The translations under genes and the position numbers were made by a program. A stretch of 64,000 bases of DNA from Gordionus sp. m RMFG-2023 (taxonomy: Eukaryota > Nematomorpha > Gordioida > Chordodea > Parachordodidae): NCBI RefSeq assembly GCF_954871325.1, contig NC_088775.1, forward strand, positions 57,513,561 through 57,577,560, written 5' to 3'. Below are positions 59,606 through 64,000 of the stretch, one piece after another. The notes beneath the pieces are model-generated. The model was not told where the DNA came from and ran no database searches. It worked only from the letters and a program-made list of their open reading frames with translations. Positions within the stretch are counted from its first letter, which is position 1; every line of letters starts with the position of its first letter.

Positions 59606-59849
59606 AATAAACACAATAAAACTATTAGTATTTTATAAATTTTAACTCACTGCCTCATAATAAAAATTATATTAAAAAAATATATTTAATTTTTTCATAG
59701 TCATATTTCTTCATCTTCTAAACACGTTATTTAAGGCTATAATAATTTGTTTTTTATTTTATAAAAAAATATGACTCAAACAAACACTGCTGAGAGATAA
59801 TAAGATAAATATAGATATCACAGGTAATCATAGTTATGAATACATCTAA
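59606..59849. other. AT-rich spacer
   Basis: Nothing recognised between the hAT element and the coding-like segment at 59850. Confidence 0.4.
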
Positions 59850-60527
59850 TTAATTAATATAAAAATTAGGATACATTAAATTTGAATGCTGCACAAAAGG
59901 AAAAGGTACGAAAGAGGACTGAATATTTTGCCAGTAGTATAGATTAGAAGGTTTTACAGAAGAGACATTGGTGAGGTTTTGAAAAATAGATCCATTGTAG
60001 TTAATATTAAGATTTAAATCTGGTGGGGGATCGTTGCCTTCTATTAAACTATCCTGATCATATGCTTTAAAATGACTATATTTAGTTAAATTCAAGTTAT
60101 TTTCGAAATCAAATTCGTTTAGTTGATTCTCGGTAATTTTAATATTTTCGTATTTCAACTTATTATTATATTAACCTTTGTAATTGATTTTTTTTTAATT
60201 AATGATTCACAAGTATTACTTTTTTCTTCAATTTTATTCAGTTTCATCGAGTTAGTGGTGACAAATGATATATCGTTATTAGTTAATGCATTTTCTTTAA
60301 TATCGGTCAATAAAGGTGAAGTGTCAAGAATATTCGAACAATTTTATAAAAATGTATCTTGATAACTATTCTGTAAACTATCATTTACGCCCTTATCAAA
60401 ACAGCCCGCTGCCTTTAAAGCCGCAGATGCGACAGCCAATTTAATTTTTTCCCAAATCTGATTCTTGAATTCTTTTAGCTTTTGCTCGCCTATTTTGAAA
60501 CCATATTTTGACCTATCAAATAACATA
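59850..60527 (-). other. Unrecognised coding-like segment, possible terminal exon of a host gene
   Basis: On the minus strand TTTGATAG (acceptor-like) is followed by SKYGFKIGEQKLKEFKNQIW and AVASAALKAAGCFDKG. There is one in-frame stop, then the same frame reopens through LDTSPLLTDIKENALTNNDI to KKKSITK. A second frame (60158-59850) continues with NEFDFENNLNLTKY, EGNDPPPDLNLNINYNG and SSFVPFPFVQHSNLMYPNFY before its stop. Composition is protein-like (Asn/Ser-rich, with aromatic C-terminus), and each part resembles an exon of a regulatory protein. I recognise no domain. It may be two exons, or a pseudogene. Confidence 0.3.
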
Positions 60528-61305
60528 TGATTTGAAAATTACCATTTATGACATAATTATATTATATTAATTTGTTAAAACTCAATGGAATCAAATGATT
60601 TATGAATTTTAATCCAAGGCGCAGTCAAATTTTTCGTATGGGGGGGGGGGGGGGGGGATGATGTTGGTAAACCTTAGGCCAACCTTTTACCTGCCTTTAG
60701 CGGGATTTCACTTATGACATAAAATCGCTTTTTTTATTATATAGTTATAATTTTATTCTGAAAAACTTAAATTAAAGAAATTATTTAAAAAATTAATGCA
60801 TTAAAATTTTTTATTGTTTATAATAACTAGTGTTAAATAATAATTACATTTTTCATTAGTGGGAAACTAATGAGCTTGTAGTAGCAAGTATTACACTTTT
60901 ATTTAAAGTATTAAACTCGAAGGGGGTTTTTATACCAAAAATGTCTAATTATAAAATGCATATAAAGCTATAGTTTTTTTATTTGAGAATGTGTAAAAAA
61001 TTTGAAATGCATTATATGAGTTATATCTGCATATGTAACTTTTTAGAAATCTATAATTTCCCCAAAATTAAATGAATAATTTTATCATCTGAAAACTATA
61101 TTATATAAAATTTTAAAAAAACTATTTAAAAAATAAAATAAAATATAACGATTAAATTAACCTTTTATAAATATAATTTTTTATAATCTTTGCTTCTTTG
61201 CTTTTCCTATTTTTGTAAAAAAAATGCATATGAATTAAAATACTATATATATTTTCATTTTTTTTAACAATTATCATAATTTTTAAAAGTCTTGTTTCTC
61301 AAAAT
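60528..61305. other. AT-rich DNA with a G-run
   Basis: A run of 17 G at about 60641-60657, followed by gatgatgttgg. No gene was recognised. Confidence 0.5.
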
Positions 61306-61785
61306 AGTGATCCGAACCTCAACGAATATACATTAGGTTTAGGCCCAGTTAGGTTTGATTCGTAAGAAATAATATCAGTTCGGTTTGAACCTTTAAAAAG
61401 CGGTTCAAATTTTTTCACATACAACTTTATTAGAATAATGTAAATTGAACCACTCTTTTAAAATTTTGTCCCTATTCCCAAAAAAATAATATTGAGCCAT
61501 ATACAATTAAAATATTTTCAATATTTTCTTCTGTCAAATTAGATTTATAAAGGGAAGTAATAAATTCCATGCTGGGAACACTTAAATATGCTAATCTAAG
61601 TAGTTAGCCTGGAATAGTAATAATAGTATCTGAAAATACTAACGGATGCTATCGATCAAAATCTATTTGAGTTTGGGTCTCGGTTCAGGTTTGGTTGACA
61701 AAACTTAACGGTTCAGGTTCGATTTAGGTTCTATAAATAAACGATAAGGGTTAAAGGTTCGGTTCAGATTTGGTTTTGATCCCTG
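61306..61785. mobile_element. Small hAT-like MITE, about 480 bp
   Basis: The left end agtgatccgaacctcaa and the right end ttggttttgatccctg are inverted relatives. Both ends are rich in ggttcggttc / gaacc words. The flanks ctcaaaat and ctcaattt agree in 6 of 8 bases, fitting an aged 8-base duplication. No coding capacity. Confidence 0.65.
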
Positions 61786-63300
61786 CTCAATTTATATTTC
61801 AGCATCCCCTTTGCTATGCATTGAACACACGTCTCATTAGGTATTGAAGATAAAGTGGGGCATTATATTTTATTGCAAAGAGTTGTGGAAATAGTAAATA
61901 AATTAGTAATATTTGTACCCATCATTTTTTAAAACATTTCCTATTTTATTACTAAAGTACCTAAGTTCAACACATTATTTTTTTTATTCGTTAAATTATT
62001 GAAATATGAACTTTCTACTACTGTAATTGTAAAAGTTAATCAATGAAAAGATTGTCCATCCAATTCGACTTGTTTAATCGATTTTGAATTTGATGTGTAA
62101 TTTGCTTTAGCATTTGGAAGTGTTGATTGATAATTGCTAACCTGTAACTTTTTTATTTTAAAGCTTTCTATGCATACCCCTTTCACTCTTGAAGAATGCG
62201 TCTTCTAGAAAATAATATATAATAGAATTTAAATCAAAATATATTTTAGACATATTTTTTTAGGTTTGAACAGTTAGGGGAGATGCTAGTTGAACCGTGG
62301 AGCATGTCAAATCGTTTAATCACATTTTTAAATTTAAGACATAAGGATAATTGAATTATATCCCAATATAGATTTTAGTAGTGTGCATATTATACACATA
62401 AAATATTTTGATATAATTAATTGTTAAGATATAAAATCGTTGTCAAATTTGGAAAACATTTGCAATAGAAGATGCTAATTTATTTTTAATTTAACAAATA
62501 TTAATATACTTTTAAAATATATTTTATAATTTAAGAATGTTTTAATAATATGGTATCTAGATATTATTTTAAACGAGATTAGTCAATTCAGTGCTGGTGG
62601 GGCTTGTAAGACCAGGCTACTTTAAACTACTAATCTATATAAAAAAATTTAAATTTTTATTTTATCTCTCTCTTTTTTATGGATTAACTTAAAATCAGCC
62701 ATCTCCCACCCTTAAATTAATTAAATTACACTGAGGTATAGGTTTTTGTTTTGTCCAACTCTTCTTTTCTTAGCATATGGACATTTCAGTAACAGTTCTC
62801 GGACTGTTGTGCTTATAAGTGCTTGCTGCTTGCCCAAAAATGTGTAGAGGGCTCCTTATTTTTATTTTTTCACCCAACTTAATTTAATATAGTTAAATGA
62901 AAATGAGGAATACCCAGCGTAGCTCTGTTGAACCTTCATTTTAACAAATTTTAAGCATAGATATGCCACAAGTCTATTTGACTACCTTTTTCGCTATTAA
63001 ATATAGAAGTATCGAAGCTACAACCACATTATCATATTTTAAAAGATGTTAGGATTTTTAATAATGATAATTTAATGATTTTTAAATTACTTCTATATTT
63101 ATTTTAAAAAATTGAAAAGAAAAAATAGCATCTATAAAGAAAATAGGATCATAAGATTCAAAAATATCTCGAATCGGTAAATGGGAAACCTTAATGTATT
63201 CAGACCAAATTGATTTTTGATAATTTAAAATTCTATACTAAAGATTCAGCCTAAGACTTGCCGTAATTTTTTTTCGCTTATAACTAATTTTTATTTATTG
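61786..63300. other. AT-rich DNA, no clear gene
   Basis: At 62774 tcttttcttag precedes catatggacatttcagtaac, a short acceptor-plus-ATG look-alike reading MDISVTVLGLLCL before a stop. This is too little to call. Confidence 0.4.
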
Positions 63301-63304
63301 ACAG

Positions 63305-63378
63305 AAAAGAACTAATAAGTCCTAATCATGCATTACATATTGTTCATTGCTTCTACAATTTTCCTTCCAGCATTACTG
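63305..63378 (+). CDS. Possible first coding exon with signal peptide
   Basis: ATG at 63328 opens MHYILFIASTIFLPALL, a hydrophobic, signal-peptide-like N-terminus. It is followed directly by a strong donor, CTG|GTATGC, at 63379. An acceptor-like ttattgacag precedes the segment at 63304. The open frame goes on past the donor to 63552, but becomes Lys/Ile-rich and loses protein character. If real, it starts a secreted or membrane protein on the plus strand that continues beyond the window. No family can be assigned. Confidence 0.25.
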
Positions 63379-63677
63379 GTATGCAAAAAATCAATCTTAC
63401 AAAAGCAATACAATTTAATAATCAATAAGTCATGTAAGATGATATTTATATCTTCTCTTATATTTTTAAAATTATATTGTATAAGGAATGGGCCAAATAT
63501 TAGGCATATAAAAAATTATGATATTTATTATCTATGCAAATGTAAATGGTGATGATCTAATCAAAAAGGATGAAAATTTTAATCAAAAATAATATGAAAG
63601 TGAATCATCACATGTTAAAAATATCTTTTGTTTTTCAAGGCATACTCATTTATACATTGTATTACTTTAAATAAATG

Positions 63678-64000
63678 CAGGGCAGTAGCCAGGAATTTTC
63701 ACTTAGGGGGGCCAAGTGCTTACTTGGGGGGGGGGGGGCACTATTTTTTTAAAATCAAACAAATAATTACGCATTCATAGAAATTTTTTCCTATTTTTAT
63801 TAAAAATTTAATAACAAAATAATACTATAATACTATAATATGAATATACAAAACATGCATATACAAAACAAAATATTACTATAATAGAATACGGCGATTT
63901 TTATTTTTAAATTTTAATATAAATGAACTAAAAGATAAATTCTGCGTTATTCTTTTTTCATACGCCATTAATACTAAATTTTGTTTACGTTTATCCTTCA
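63678..64000 (+). mobile_element. Left end of a hAT-type transposon running off the window
   Basis: cagggcagtagccaggaatt, followed within 50 bases by two G-runs (63704-63709 and 63726-63738), is the same kind of end as the element at 55846 (cagtggcgtag...). No transposase piece is seen before the window ends. Confidence 0.6.

Overview
The window is eukaryotic, very AT-rich and animal. The one host gene I can name is a Wnt co-receptor of the LRP5/LRP6/Arrow family, read on the minus strand from about 45.0 kb down to 13.6 kb. Seven exons were placed by protein similarity, splice sites and matching codon phase. They give about 654 codons: beta-propeller 1, its linker, EGF-like domain 1 and most of propeller 2. 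The signal-peptide exon (above 45,031) and the rest of the gene (below 13,580) were not found here. The gene, the BED/ZMYM-type hAT transposons and the many G-tracts fit an AT-rich invertebrate; I cannot name the species.

Almost everything else is transposon-derived. Introns of LRP5/6 are either about 95 bases or 3.7 to 10.4 kb, and the long ones are packed with nested elements. Left flank (1-13.5 kb): a reverse transcriptase remnant, a LINE with a perfect 17-base target duplication and a tRNA-like 5' head, a foldback array of about 15 units of 110-119 bases that flips orientation in the middle, and a large inverted-repeat element. Introns (13.9-43.9 kb): several hAT elements, most with perfect 8-base target duplications (14.1-16.1, 20.2-23.5, 29.2-30.5, 32.9-36.0 kb), a Tc1/mariner-like element inside one of them, LINE pieces, two broken LTR-retroelement fossils, and a dispersed family (here called R) linked to fragments of an unclassified transposon protein.

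Upstream of the gene (45-64 kb): a Mutator-like element whose long inverted ends are built of ~16-base repeats, a second deleted copy of the 20-kb hAT, two further large hAT elements (53.8-55.8 and 55.8-59.6 kb), a 26-base G-run, a small hAT-like MITE, and two weak host-gene candidates (59.85-60.53 kb minus; a possible signal-peptide exon at 63.3 kb plus).

I see no prokaryotic-style operon, CRISPR or defence system. The most unusual items are mobile-element architectures: the LINE with a pol III-like head, the two elements with tandem-repeat inverted ends, the R family, and a hAT copy whose halves now lie in opposite orientation with matching target duplications. Among host features the main oddity is an extra ~87-residue Asn/Lys/Ser-rich loop in LRP5/6 propeller 1.
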